Shown here: in pieces, positions 6,193 through 13,190 of the stretch
How the letters are laid out: each line of letters starts with the position of its first letter
Position numbering within the stretch: position 1 is the first letter of the stretch
NCBI GenBank assembly: GCA_021851465.1
Contig: JAJZDL010000052.1
Location: 1 to 14,113, forward strand
Origin: Acidobacteriota bacterium
GTDB taxonomy: Bacteria > Acidobacteriota > Terriglobia > Terriglobales > Acidobacteriaceae
Direction of reading: 5' to 3'
Length of the DNA stretch: 14,113 nt
The notes under the pieces: model-generated
What the model saw: the letters and a program-made list of their open reading frames with translations, nothing else
What the model was told of the DNA's origin: nothing
Databases searched by the model: none
Position numbers and translations under genes: made by a program

Positions 6193-9100
6193 ATGAAACG
6201 TTCTTCGCTGGTATGGCTCCTGGCAGTGGCCGGATTCGCGGCCTTCGTTAGCATCTCTCCCGCCGCCGTGAAGCAATCCGGCGAAGGGCTTGCTTCGTTT
6301 GCGCGATATCTGCGGATTCCGGGGGCGACGCCGGTGGGATCGCAGACCTGCGCCGTTTGCCACGCGGATGTGGCGAAGAACTTCGATCATGCGTATCACG
6401 CCCAACAGGGGGTACAGTGCGAGCAGTGCCATGGCAACGGCAGTCTGCACGTCGAGGGCGGCGGAGACACCTCCAAGATAATCTCGCTGCAAAAGCGCAC
6501 CGCTGCGGACGCAAACGGCGTCTGCCTGAGTTGCCACGCACAGGATGCAAGCACCCAGCACTGGTCGAGCGGCATTCATGCGGCGAACGGCGTTCGCTGC
6601 ATCGACTGCCACCAGGTTCATGCCGACCGAGCAAAGGCCGAGCGTGACAACTCCGCCCGCTTTGGCACCGCGGCCCACGCAGCGGTGGATGCCGCGCTGG
6701 TCTCGCCGGAGACCAATGCCATGGTGCAGTCGCGCTCGGTGACGAACGAGGCGTGTCTCCACTGCCACCAGACCGAGAAGGCGCAGCTCAGCATGCCGTA
6801 CCATCACCCGTTGCGCGAAGGCAAGATGAGTTGCGCGGACTGCCACGATGCGCATGGAGGCACGGCGGGCAACAACCTGCGCACGGCCAATGTCAACCAA
6901 CTCTGCCTCAGTTGTCATGCGCAGTATCGTGGGCCCTTCGCCTATCAGCATCCGCCGGTCACGGAGAACTGCATGAATTGCCATAGCGCGCACGGGTCGC
7001 CCAACACCAACCTGCTGACGGTGAGCGAGCCAGCGTTGTGCCTGCAATGCCATGCGGGTCATCACAACGGGGCCAGCCTGCCTTTGGCGGATCGCTGCAC
7101 CAACTGCCATAGCTCGATCCATGGAACGGATGTCGCGACCCCGAGCGGAGGGAGCCGGTTCATCGATAAAGGGCCTGATGGGGTCCCCTCCGAACCATCG
7201 CAGAGCGTGCAGCCAAGCACGTCCCGGGCAGCTTTTTCGTCGGCAACCTCCAACGCTTCTGCCGTAACCATCGGCGTGGCTGGCGGCGTGATGGGGATGC
7301 TGTCCACTCGGAACCAGCACGCTATGCCGGGCGGGCAAGGCGGCGCAGACGGAAGCGGCAACTCCGCCGGAGCGGGGGAGGCCGCTCCACTGTCGGCCTC
7401 GTCCACAAGTTCGATCGCCTACAGGTTCCTCGACGGTTCCGGGTTCCTGGGCCGCGCCGGAGAGTATGACAGTCTGGAACAGTCGGCTGGGACCACCAGC
7501 GTAACCTCGTATGTCTCGCCCCAGAACCATCTGACCCTTGTGACACAGAGCAGGGTTCTGACCGGCAACGACTACTCCATGCGGTCGCAGCTAACAGTTG
7601 GCAACTGGCTAAAGTCCGGGTTGGATCTGCGCAGCCTGGTGCAGCAGCAGGACCACTACCCCTCCTACATGGCATTGCTCTCCCCGGCGGACTTCGGCCT
7701 TCCCGGTGCCGTTACCGATCTGATTCCCGCCAACTCCACCTTTGGAGTTACAAGACGACTCGGCAACGGATATGCACGGGTCAAGCTGCCAAACCTTCCT
7801 GTCCACCTGTTCGTGAAGGGCGATATGCAGGCAAGGGTGGGCAATACCCAGCTCATCTACCTGGATGAGAACTCGAGCCCTGCCGTGTATGTCGGTGGGG
7901 TGAATACGACATGCGGCCAATCGTGCCACCAGCAGTCTCAGTTCCAGCCGGTGAACTACACCACCCGCAGTGTCACAGGCGGGGCCGATGCGAACCTGAA
8001 GCGCATGTTGCAGCTTAGTTGGGAGCACACCTTCAGCAGCTTCAATGATCGGCTTGCCTTCCCCACGGTTGCCTACGCCGGGCCGTTTACCCCTGAGAAC
8101 GAAGGCTCGTCGAGCGTGAACCCGCCTCCATCGGGCCCGGCACCGGCCGATTTCCCCGCCGGAAACTACTATCTCGACACTCCGTCTCCCAACCAGTATT
8201 CGGCGGACACCGTAACCGTGAACCTGACGCCGTCCGACCGGTTCAGCTTCAACGGGAACACAAGCTACACCCGCCTGCGCAATACGTTCACGCAGAACCC
8301 GCAGAACTGGTTCGACACGGATGAGACGCTCAACTGGCTCCCGTCGCCGCGGTTGCGGCTCATCGCCGACTACCACCAGCAGAACATGATCAACGACTTC
8401 ACGCCGTATTACAGCCTGTACGGCAACGTCTCGTATCACCGGCATTGGGAGGGCGCACGGTTGGAGTATGAGTTGCCCGACGGCTTCAACATCGAGGTCC
8501 ACTACCGGCGCAATGGAATTACACGGTCCAATGCGTTTCTATGGCCGCAGATCTACTCGATGGACAATACGGATTTGCTGACCGTCGTGCCATCCACAAC
8601 CAGCGACACCGGAGGAGTTGCGCTGCGCTATCGCAATCGCCTGTGGGCCGCGCGCGCGGGAGATGAATGGACCAGCACTCAGCATCCAGGTTTTCTGATC
8701 GTTCCGCAAAACGAAAACCGCACCTTCGCCAATCTGTCCATTACGCCTGCCAACTGGCTGACATTTACCAACGAGATCAGCATCCTTGTGCAAAACACAT
8801 TCCCGAACGTTCCGCTTCCAAGCACTCCCGGCGCGGCACAGGGCTTCGGCGGGGACATCGCAGGCCTGCCCGCCAACTTTCAACGGCGCGACCGCTTCTA
8901 TACCGATGCGGCCAACGCCACCATGCAGCTCGCAACGGGTTGGGATCTTGAACTAGGATACTCCTACCTGCAGAACAACCTGACAACCTACATGGCCTTC
9001 CAGAACGACAGCTCAGTCAACTATGTTATCGACCAGGCGAATGTCCCGTATAAGCAACTCAGCCAGGTGTTCTGGGGCGATTCCAACTATACGGTCAAGC

Positions 9101-9450
9101 AGCGCCTTGGATTGGATGTGCGGCTCACGCGCAACCAGTCGAGCAGCGGATACCGTCCCAACCTGAACCCTAACGATGCCGCGCAGATGGGCAACGCAGC
9201 GTTGATTCAACAGGGAAATTTCGACCCTGCGATGTTCCAGTCCGCGCTGGGGAACCTGGCCCTCAGTTCAACTCAGATCTCGGAGGTCCAGGTCCCGCAA
9301 TGGATCGGCCAAGGCAAGGCATACTATCTTCTGCCGCATAAGATTGAAGGCGGAATGGCCTTCTATTACGGCAGCTACAGCGATCGCTGGAATCCCAACC
9401 TGAATGGCGACTTGCGAACGTTCGATGTATACGTCGCACGTTCCTGGTAG
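6193..9450 (+). CDS. Decaheme c-type cytochrome fused to an MtrB/PioB-like outer-membrane beta-barrel (MtrA-MtrB fusion)
   Basis: A 1085-residue protein from the ATG at 6193, chosen over the upstream GTG at 6151 because GAGGA lies 7 nt before it and a signal peptide follows directly (MKRSSLVWLLAVAGFAAF, cleavage near 24-26). Residues about 50-310 hold exactly ten CXXCH sites, starting at 53, 76, 111, 136, 188, 214, 238, 260, 283 and 302, with many additional His as possible distal ligands: the DmsE/MtrA-type decaheme module. Residues 310-400 are a Ser/Gly-rich linker. GRAGEYDSLE near 417 resembles the GEYNGL-type entry motif of MtrB/PioB barrels. The remaining 670 residues are rich in alternating aromatic strands with Asn/Ser/Gly turns and end in DVYVARSW, an outer-membrane barrel terminus. 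A CXXXCH motif (574-579) lies inside the barrel part. In MtrAB/PioAB the cytochrome threads the porin to pass electrons across the outer membrane; here both are one chain. No extracellular or inner-membrane partner is nearby. The transport direction and substrate are unknown. Confidence 0.9.
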   Translation: MKRSSLVWLLAVAGFAAFVSISPAAVKQSGEGLASFARYLRIPGATPVGSQTCAVCHADVAKNFDHAYHAQQGVQCEQCHGNGSLHVEGGGDTSKIISLQKRTAADANGVCLSCHAQDASTQHWSSGIHAANGVRCIDCHQVHADRAKAERDNSARFGTAAHAAVDAALVSPETNAMVQSRSVTNEACLHCHQTEKAQLSMPYHHPLREGKMSCADCHDAHGGTAGNNLRTANVNQLCLSCHAQYRGPFAYQHPPVTENCMNCHSAHGSPNTNLLTVSEPALCLQCHAGHHNGASLPLADRCTNCHSSIHGTDVATPSGGSRFIDKGPDGVPSEPSQSVQPSTSRAAFSSATSNASAVTIGVAGGVMGMLSTRNQHAMPGGQGGADGSGNSAGAGEAAPLSASSTSSIAYRFLDGSGFLGRAGEYDSLEQSAGTTSVTSYVSPQNHLTLVTQSRVLTGNDYSMRSQLTVGNWLKSGLDLRSLVQQQDHYPSYMALLSPADFGLPGAVTDLIPANSTFGVTRRLGNGYARVKLPNLPVHLFVKGDMQARVGNTQLIYLDENSSPAVYVGGVNTTCGQSCHQQSQFQPVNYTTRSVTGGADANLKRMLQLSWEHTFSSFNDRLAFPTVAYAGPFTPENEGSSSVNPPPSGPAPADFPAGNYYLDTPSPNQYSADTVTVNLTPSDRFSFNGNTSYTRLRNTFTQNPQNWFDTDETLNWLPSPRLRLIADYHQQNMINDFTPYYSLYGNVSYHRHWEGARLEYELPDGFNIEVHYRRNGITRSNAFLWPQIYSMDNTDLLTVVPSTTSDTGGVALRYRNRLWAARAGDEWTSTQHPGFLIVPQNENRTFANLSITPANWLTFTNEISILVQNTFPNVPLPSTPGAAQGFGGDIAGLPANFQRRDRFYTDAANATMQLATGWDLELGYSYLQNNLTTYMAFQNDSSVNYVIDQANVPYKQLSQVFWGDSNYTVKQRLGLDVRLTRNQSSSGYRPNLNPNDAAQMGNAALIQQGNFDPAMFQSALGNLALSSTQISEVQVPQWIGQGKAYYLLPHKIEGGMAFYYGSYSDRWNPNLNGDLRTFDVYVARSW

Positions 9451-9496
9451 CGGAGACACGCAAGTAGGAAGCGGACTCGTATGCGAGGAGAAGCTC

Positions 9497-9533
9497 CGAA
9501 CCTGTATGGTTCGCCCAAGCTGCGCTTCGCAGC
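9497..9533 (+). terminator. Two tandem hairpins after the cytochrome-porin gene (putative terminator region)
   Basis: CGAACC-TGTAT-GGTTCG (9497-9513) and GCTGCG-CTT-CGCAGC (9519-9533) are two perfect 6-bp stems only five bases apart, 47 nt after the cytochrome stop and before the convergent murQ. Neither has a U-run, so intrinsic termination is uncertain. mRNA 3' end protection or bidirectional termination is possible. Confidence 0.45.
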
Positions 9534-9623
9534 AGATCGCATGAACTTCATATTGACCCGGCATTCAACAATCCGCGCTCAATGGAAGATGGTGCGCCCG
9601 CCTCCGACATGAATGTTGAGATG

Positions 9624-10592
9624 CTACAGCTCGAGGCGGGAGTCGTCGATGGCGAGGCGGACGTTGCCGTCGGACTGCGCGAGGCGGCGGACGGCCTCCA
9701 TCTTGTCGACGTTGGCCTTCAGCATGACGACGGCGATGGGGATGGACTTGCCCGCGGACTTGATGGTGCGGATGGCGTTCTCGCGGTCGAGGCCGCAGAG
9801 CCGCATGAGGATGCGGATGCCGCGCTCCACCAGCTTGGCGTTCTTCATGTGGACGTTGACCATCAGGTTGTCGTAGACGTAGCCCAGGCGGGTCATGGCG
9901 CCGGTAGTGATCATGTTGCAGACCATCTTTTGCGCGGTGCCGGCCTTCATACGGGTGGAGCCGGAGACAACCTCGGGGCCGACCTCGACGACAATGATGT
10001 TGTCGGAGACCTCGGCGAGTCGGGTGTTGACGTTGCATGTGATGGCGGCAGTGATGGCCCCACGCGCACGCGCGTACTCCACCGCGCCGATCACATACGG
10101 CGTGCTTCCTGAGGCGGAGACGCCAATGACGATGTCCTTGCGGGTTGGGCGGCGGCGCGCAATGTCGCGCTGGCCGATCTCGGGCGAGTCCTCATTCACG
10201 TCGGAGGCGGAGGCGAGCGCCTTCGGGCCGCCGGCCATGATGTACTGCACCTGGGCGGGCAGGGTGGAGTAGCTGGGCGGGCACTCCGAAGCGTCGAGCG
10301 CGGCGATGCGGCCGCTGGAGCCCGCGCCGACGTAGATGAGGCGTCCGCCATCGCGCAGCGAGCGCGCCACGATGTCGATCACGATGGCAATCTCCGGCAG
10401 CGCCTTGCGAACGGCGGTGGTGACCTTCGCGTCCTCGTGGTTGATGATGCGCGCAATATCGAGCGCGGACTTGGTATCGAAGCCCTCGGACGCCACGTTT
10501 GAAGTTTCGGTGGTGACGTCCTGCCGGCCATCCACCACCTGCGCTGAGGGCTTGGGCGTGGAGGTTTGTTCCATCATGGTGAGTGTAGCCAT
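9624..10592 (-). CDS. murQ: N-acetylmuramic acid 6-phosphate etherase MurQ
   Basis: A 322-residue SIS-fold protein. MurQ cleaves the D-lactyl ether of MurNAc-6-phosphate to give GlcNAc-6-phosphate, part of cell-wall sugar recycling in the cytoplasm. The phosphosugar-binding motif RLIYVGAGSSGRIAALDASE is present (about residues 84-103). Two glutamates, Glu103 (in DASECPPSYST) and Glu134 (in DVNEDSPE), keep the 31-residue spacing of the E. coli catalytic pair Glu83/Glu114. GVSASGSTPYVIGAVEYA and GPEVVSGSTRMKAGTAQKM complete the active-site loops. The N-terminus is about 20 residues longer than in E. coli; the paired methionines at residues 6-7 are possible alternative starts and no strong ribosome binding site decides. 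No murP-type transporter, anmK or nagZ is adjacent, so it acts as a standalone recycling gene here. Confidence 0.96.
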   Translation of the reverse strand: MATLTMMEQTSTPKPSAQVVDGRQDVTTETSNVASEGFDTKSALDIARIINHEDAKVTTAVRKALPEIAIVIDIVARSLRDGGRLIYVGAGSSGRIAALDASECPPSYSTLPAQVQYIMAGGPKALASASDVNEDSPEIGQRDIARRRPTRKDIVIGVSASGSTPYVIGAVEYARARGAITAAITCNVNTRLAEVSDNIIVVEVGPEVVSGSTRMKAGTAQKMVCNMITTGAMTRLGYVYDNLMVNVHMKNAKLVERGIRILMRLCGLDRENAIRTIKSAGKSIPIAVVMLKANVDKMEAVRRLAQSDGNVRLAIDDSRLEL

Positions 10593-10898
10593 AAGGTTCT
10601 GCCGCCGTGGATCGATGATAGTTTAAATCGTTCGGTGGTCGGGTCCAAGTTGCAATGCAAAATGTGCCGAGGCTTCCATTCCCCAGTCTACATGGGTACG
10701 CGGCAATATGCATCTGGGTTTTGCAAAGGTGAAAGTCGTCCAGGCCGGTTGCAGCAGGCGCGACAATGCGAGGCGATGGATGAGTGCGTTGCGGCGGCGT
10801 GCGCAGGGGCAGTCGGCCTGGATTGCGCGCGCGGTACGCCGAGTCCCCGAAACGGGCCTGCCGCGTCTAAACTAAGAGTGCGAAGAGCGAGATCATGA
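10593..10898. other. Divergent murQ / lepB intergenic region
   Basis: About 306 bp between two divergently transcribed genes. Apart from the weak murQ promoter candidate I see no RNA gene, repeat or coding frame in it. The half next to lepB is very GC-rich (with GCGCGCGG near 10826) and shows no clear promoter boxes. Confidence 0.4.
10620..10648 (-). promoter_or_regulatory. Possible sigma-70-like promoter of murQ
   Basis: On the minus strand TTGGAC (10648-10643) is followed by a 17-nt spacer and TAAACT (10625-10620), 27 nt before the murQ ATG. The spacing is right but both boxes match the consensus only partly. Confidence 0.25.
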
Positions 10899-11501
10899 AT
10901 GGTGCGAGGAGAGAGTGTGAGCGGAGAAGAAGAACAGGCGGAGACGGGGCAGAGCGGCGCGGAGGCAGGTATTGGCGGCGATTCGCGCTCGTCGCGCGGG
11001 GGCCTCGCGTGGCTGCGCGATATGGTCGTGTCGATCGCCGTCTCGGCGTTCATCATCGTCTTTCTGTACCAGCCGGTGCGGGTGGAAGGGACCAGCATGT
11101 TGCCCGTGCTGCAGGACCAGGACCGCCTCTTCATCAACAAGATCGCCTACCGCGTGGGCGCGATCCACGAAGGCGACGTGGTGGTCTTCCAGTACCCGCT
11201 CGACCATTCAAAGAGCTACATCAAGCGCATAATCGCGCTTCCGGGCGACGACCTGCGCATCGACCGCGGGCGCGTGTTTGTGAACGGCGCGCGCCTGAAG
11301 GAGCCCTACGTCCCGAAGCGCTACGCCGACGACCGTTCGCTGCCGGAGATGGTGCTGCCGCCGAACGAATATTTCATGATGGGCGATCACCGGTCCATCT
11401 CCAGCGACAGCCGCGACTTTGGGCCCGTGGAGCGCAATCTGATCTACGGCAAGGCGGTCTTCGTCTACTGGCCGATGGAGCAGATCGGCGTAGTGCGGTA
11501 A
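10899..11501 (+). CDS. lepB: Signal peptidase I (LepB)
   Basis: A 200-residue S26 serine protease that cuts signal peptides from exported proteins at the outer face of the inner membrane. An acidic, flexible N-terminus (residues 1-35) is followed by one membrane helix (about 43-58, VVSIAVSAFIIVFLYQ). The catalytic box is VEGTSMLPVL with nucleophile Ser66, and the general base is Lys109 in YIKRIIALPGD. The family boxes EGDVVVF, NEYFMMGDHR and SSDSRDFGPV follow, and the protein ends soon after the VYWP segment. With one helix and about 200 residues it resembles Gram-positive/cyanobacterial-type LepB rather than the two-helix E. coli form. Two starts are possible: ATG 10899, or GTG 10917, which has AGGAG at 10907-10911, five bases upstream. 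Monocistronic; convergent with the seven-helix protein gene. Confidence 0.95.
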   Translation: MVRGESVSGEEEQAETGQSGAEAGIGGDSRSSRGGLAWLRDMVVSIAVSAFIIVFLYQPVRVEGTSMLPVLQDQDRLFINKIAYRVGAIHEGDVVVFQYPLDHSKSYIKRIIALPGDDLRIDRGRVFVNGARLKEPYVPKRYADDRSLPEMVLPPNEYFMMGDHRSISSDSRDFGPVERNLIYGKAVFVYWPMEQIGVVR

Positions 11502-11614
11502 AAGAATTGTGAGTTGCGAGCAAGAACCGGCTTCAATGCCGCTCATTCCGACACGGCCAACTTTGGATTGCCCTTGAATCTCGGCCTGTCATTGCTCAGC
11601 GGCGCGAAGGATCC

Positions 11615-11639
11615 CCGTATTGCGTTCGCGGCGCAACGG
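11615..11639. terminator. Inverted repeat between convergent genes
   Basis: CCG-TA-TTGCG (11615-11624) pairs with CGCAA-CGG (11632-11639), an 8-bp stem with a TA bulge and a 7-nt loop, in the short gap between lepB and the convergent membrane-protein gene. No U-run is present, so a terminator role is only a guess. Confidence 0.25.
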
Positions 11640-11661
11640 TCCCCGCCATTGGCGGACTGCG

Positions 11662-12549
11662 TTATGCGCTCAGCGACTCGGGAAAGGGGATGGGCATCTT
11701 GCGCGAGGCGCGCTTCATGACCTCAAGCTCCGCGGGGGCCAGCAGCTCGTGCGGCACTCCGCCCACCGCAACGTAGCCGGGGCTGTCCCCAAGCACCTGC
11801 GAGATCTGGTTCCAACGCAGGAAGGGCGAGGTGGTAGGCAGCACAATGATGCGCCGCTTCGGCTCCGGCAACGCAAAGTACGCGGTCCAGAGCACGAGGA
11901 TCGTGCAGATGACGATACCGTTGATAATGTTGCGGTTGGATTGTATTCCTAGATGGATAGTGAACAACGCAGACTGTAGCAGATCGTTGGTGGCCATCAC
12001 GCCGAGGCCGAGGCTGACGCCGAAGACACGACTACCGTAGTTGAGACCCATCGGGCGGATGGCGAAGCAGACGAAGACCAGCAGGCATAGGGTGAGGATG
12101 CTCTGGGTGCGCTGCAACTGCAAAACGGCGGCGACGAAATAGTCGATGCTCTTCATATTCGGAGCGTAGGCCGAGCCGAGCGCTACAACGACCGAGATGG
12201 ATGCGGCCCAGCGGAAGACCAACATTCCGAGCTGCTGCAAGCCCTTGTGCGGAGCCATGGCCAGCCGGAAGACACTGTAGACGATGAGGAGAGCGAGAAC
12301 CGACTCGACCGCAAAGCTGATCCAGTAGACGTAAAAGTAGAGAACATATGCGTGGTGTTTATTGAGGGTATGGTCGTTATAGTAGATCAGTCCCAGCAGG
12401 ATGCTATTGGATGAGGCGCGAACCGCAAGAAAGGAACCCAGCGACCAGTAATCCATCCATTGCTTTTTAGCCACAATTGCACACAAGGCGGCCAGGCACA
12501 GACCGACTTCGAGATATGTGAGCAACGTGAGAAGCGGAATTGAGGCCAC
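11662..12549 (-). CDS. Seven-transmembrane-helix protein of unknown function
   Basis: About 295 residues from a GTG at 12549, or 302 from a TTG at 12570. Seven hydrophobic segments are visible, at roughly residues 5-28, 38-55, 66-93, 110-131, 150-165, 178-198 and 208-228 of the GTG form, joined by short loops. A soluble tail of about 65 residues (from LPEPKRRIIVLPTTSPFLRW to the end) follows and is likely cytoplasmic by the positive-inside rule. No kinase, cyclase, transporter or protease motif is seen; the tail has no recognised domain. GTG is favoured because AGGGGGGG lies 7 nt upstream; that site is buried in a strong hairpin (12559-12595). The TTG start would lie inside the hairpin itself. 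A short secreted peptide gene sits upstream on the same strand. I do not recognise a named family; a receptor or sensor role is only suggested by topology. Confidence 0.75.
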   Translation of the reverse strand: MASIPLLTLLTYLEVGLCLAALCAIVAKKQWMDYWSLGSFLAVRASSNSILLGLIYYNDHTLNKHHAYVLYFYVYWISFAVESVLALLIVYSVFRLAMAPHKGLQQLGMLVFRWAASISVVVALGSAYAPNMKSIDYFVAAVLQLQRTQSILTLCLLVFVCFAIRPMGLNYGSRVFGVSLGLGVMATNDLLQSALFTIHLGIQSNRNIINGIVICTILVLWTAYFALPEPKRRIIVLPTTSPFLRWNQISQVLGDSPGYVAVGGVPHELLAPAELEVMKRASRKMPIPFPESLSA

Positions 12550-12558
12550 GCGCAGACC

Positions 12559-12595
12559 CCCCCTGGACAAGTTAACAATACCTTATCCAGAGGGG
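12559..12595 (-). promoter_or_regulatory. RNA hairpin covering the ribosome binding site of the seven-helix protein gene
   Basis: In the minus-strand transcript CCCC-U-CUGGAUAAG pairs with CUUGUCCAG-GGGG: nine pairs (one G-U), a single bulged U, then four G-C pairs, with a 10-nt AU-rich loop. The 3' arm contains the G-run that serves as Shine-Dalgarno for the GTG at 12549, and the alternative TTG at 12570 also lies in the stem. Translation should be off while the hairpin is closed. Confidence 0.5.
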
Positions 12596-12649
12596 CGCAA
12601 CAACTTAATTTCTGTACTGTTGTGATGCAGCGCACAGTTTCATTCAGAG

Positions 12650-12859
12650 TCAGAAGCAGCGGACTTCAAGCCCATCCGAATCTCTATGCCACAGCACTGT
12701 AGTCTCCAAGGCAACCTCCGATCCGTCCATCTTTTCTGAATGGCTGGCAGTGGTAGCCCCGCCGACAAGCTCAACCAGGCAATGCAGTTTCATCGCCGAA
12801 GACAGCTTTGAATACCTAAAATTCACCGAGAAGGCACTCAGAACAGGTTTTATTACCAT
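12650..12859 (-). CDS. Possible 69-residue ORF between the peptide and membrane-protein genes
   Basis: An ATG at 12859, seven bases after the stop of the secreted-peptide gene, opens MVIKPVLSAFSVNFRYSKLS and runs to a TGA at 12650. The product is mixed, with no signal peptide or membrane helix and two separated cysteines. There is no ribosome binding site, and the codon composition is less GC-biased than in neighbouring genes. It could be translationally coupled to the peptide gene, or simply be untranslated leader of the membrane-protein gene. Confidence 0.2.
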   Translation of the reverse strand: MVIKPVLSAFSVNFRYSKLSSAMKLHCLVELVGGATTASHSEKMDGSEVALETTVLWHRDSDGLEVRCF

Positions 12860-12866
12860 AGTAATA

Positions 12867-13034
12867 CTACAGGCCGCAGTTGCCGGGCTCATTGGGGCTG
12901 CAGTCGGGGATGGGGGCTGCGCTCGTCTTGGCGATGCTGGCCGTGCCCTTGGCGGACGGGGCCTTCGCGTATGTGGTGGCAATTGCTCCGGTTAGGGCGA
13001 GGGCGACGACGAGGCTGCGGACGATGATCTTCAT
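12867..13034 (-). CDS. Small secreted peptide with a C-terminal Cys-Cys motif (55 aa)
   Basis: ATG at 13034 to TAG at 12867. AGGGGA lies 6 nt before the start, a strong ribosome binding site. Residues 1-23 are a textbook Sec signal peptide: MKIIVRS, then the hydrophobic LVVALALTGAIA, then a TYA cleavage end. The mature part would be about 32 residues: a Lys/Ala/Ser-rich spacer (24-39), then APIPDCSPNEPGNCGL, with Cys45 and Cys53 seven residues apart, enclosing Pro/Asn-rich sequence and placed almost at the C-terminus. The two Cys could form a disulfide loop after export. GC-rich codon use resumes here between two AT-rich flanks, which supports coding. I do not recognise the family. The next gene downstream on the same strand is the seven-helix protein, so a secreted signal or envelope peptide with a membrane partner is conceivable, but this is inference. 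Confidence 0.65.
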   Translation of the reverse strand: MKIIVRSLVVALALTGAIATTYAKAPSAKGTASIAKTSAAPIPDCSPNEPGNCGL

Positions 13035-13166
13035 GTGTGATTCCCCTTTTAGTAACTAAAGATATGCGTTACGAAAGATTTCACTGGACAATCCAGCTAG
13101 AACCACAATAGAATGTAAAATAGAATAAGTCTAGTAAAATCAATGATATAGCAGTATATGATGCGG
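13035..13166 (-). promoter_or_regulatory. AT-rich leader/promoter region of the secreted-peptide gene
   Basis: About 130 bp of strikingly AT-rich DNA directly upstream of the peptide gene. TTGATT on the minus strand (around 13140) with T-rich hexamers 15-17 nt downstream is a candidate promoter, but no single -10 box stands out. The sharp composition change at the ATG supports a promoter followed by a GC-rich gene. Confidence 0.35.
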
Positions 13167-13190
13167 ATTACATTACGGAAGTAATGTGAT
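13167..13190. promoter_or_regulatory. Near-perfect palindrome upstream of the secreted-peptide gene
   Basis: ACATTAC (13170-13176) and GTAATGT (13181-13187) are exact inverse complements around GGAA. After one mismatch, two further bases pair on each side. It lies about 135-155 bp upstream of the peptide start. It is suited to a dimeric regulator as DNA, or a GNRA-capped hairpin as RNA. Confidence 0.4.

Noticed and set aside
5497..7530. 677-codon minus-strand frame from the cytochrome gene into murA
   Set aside because: Antisense to the heme-binding region and out of frame in murA; both overlapped genes have clear family motifs, so this is a chance frame.
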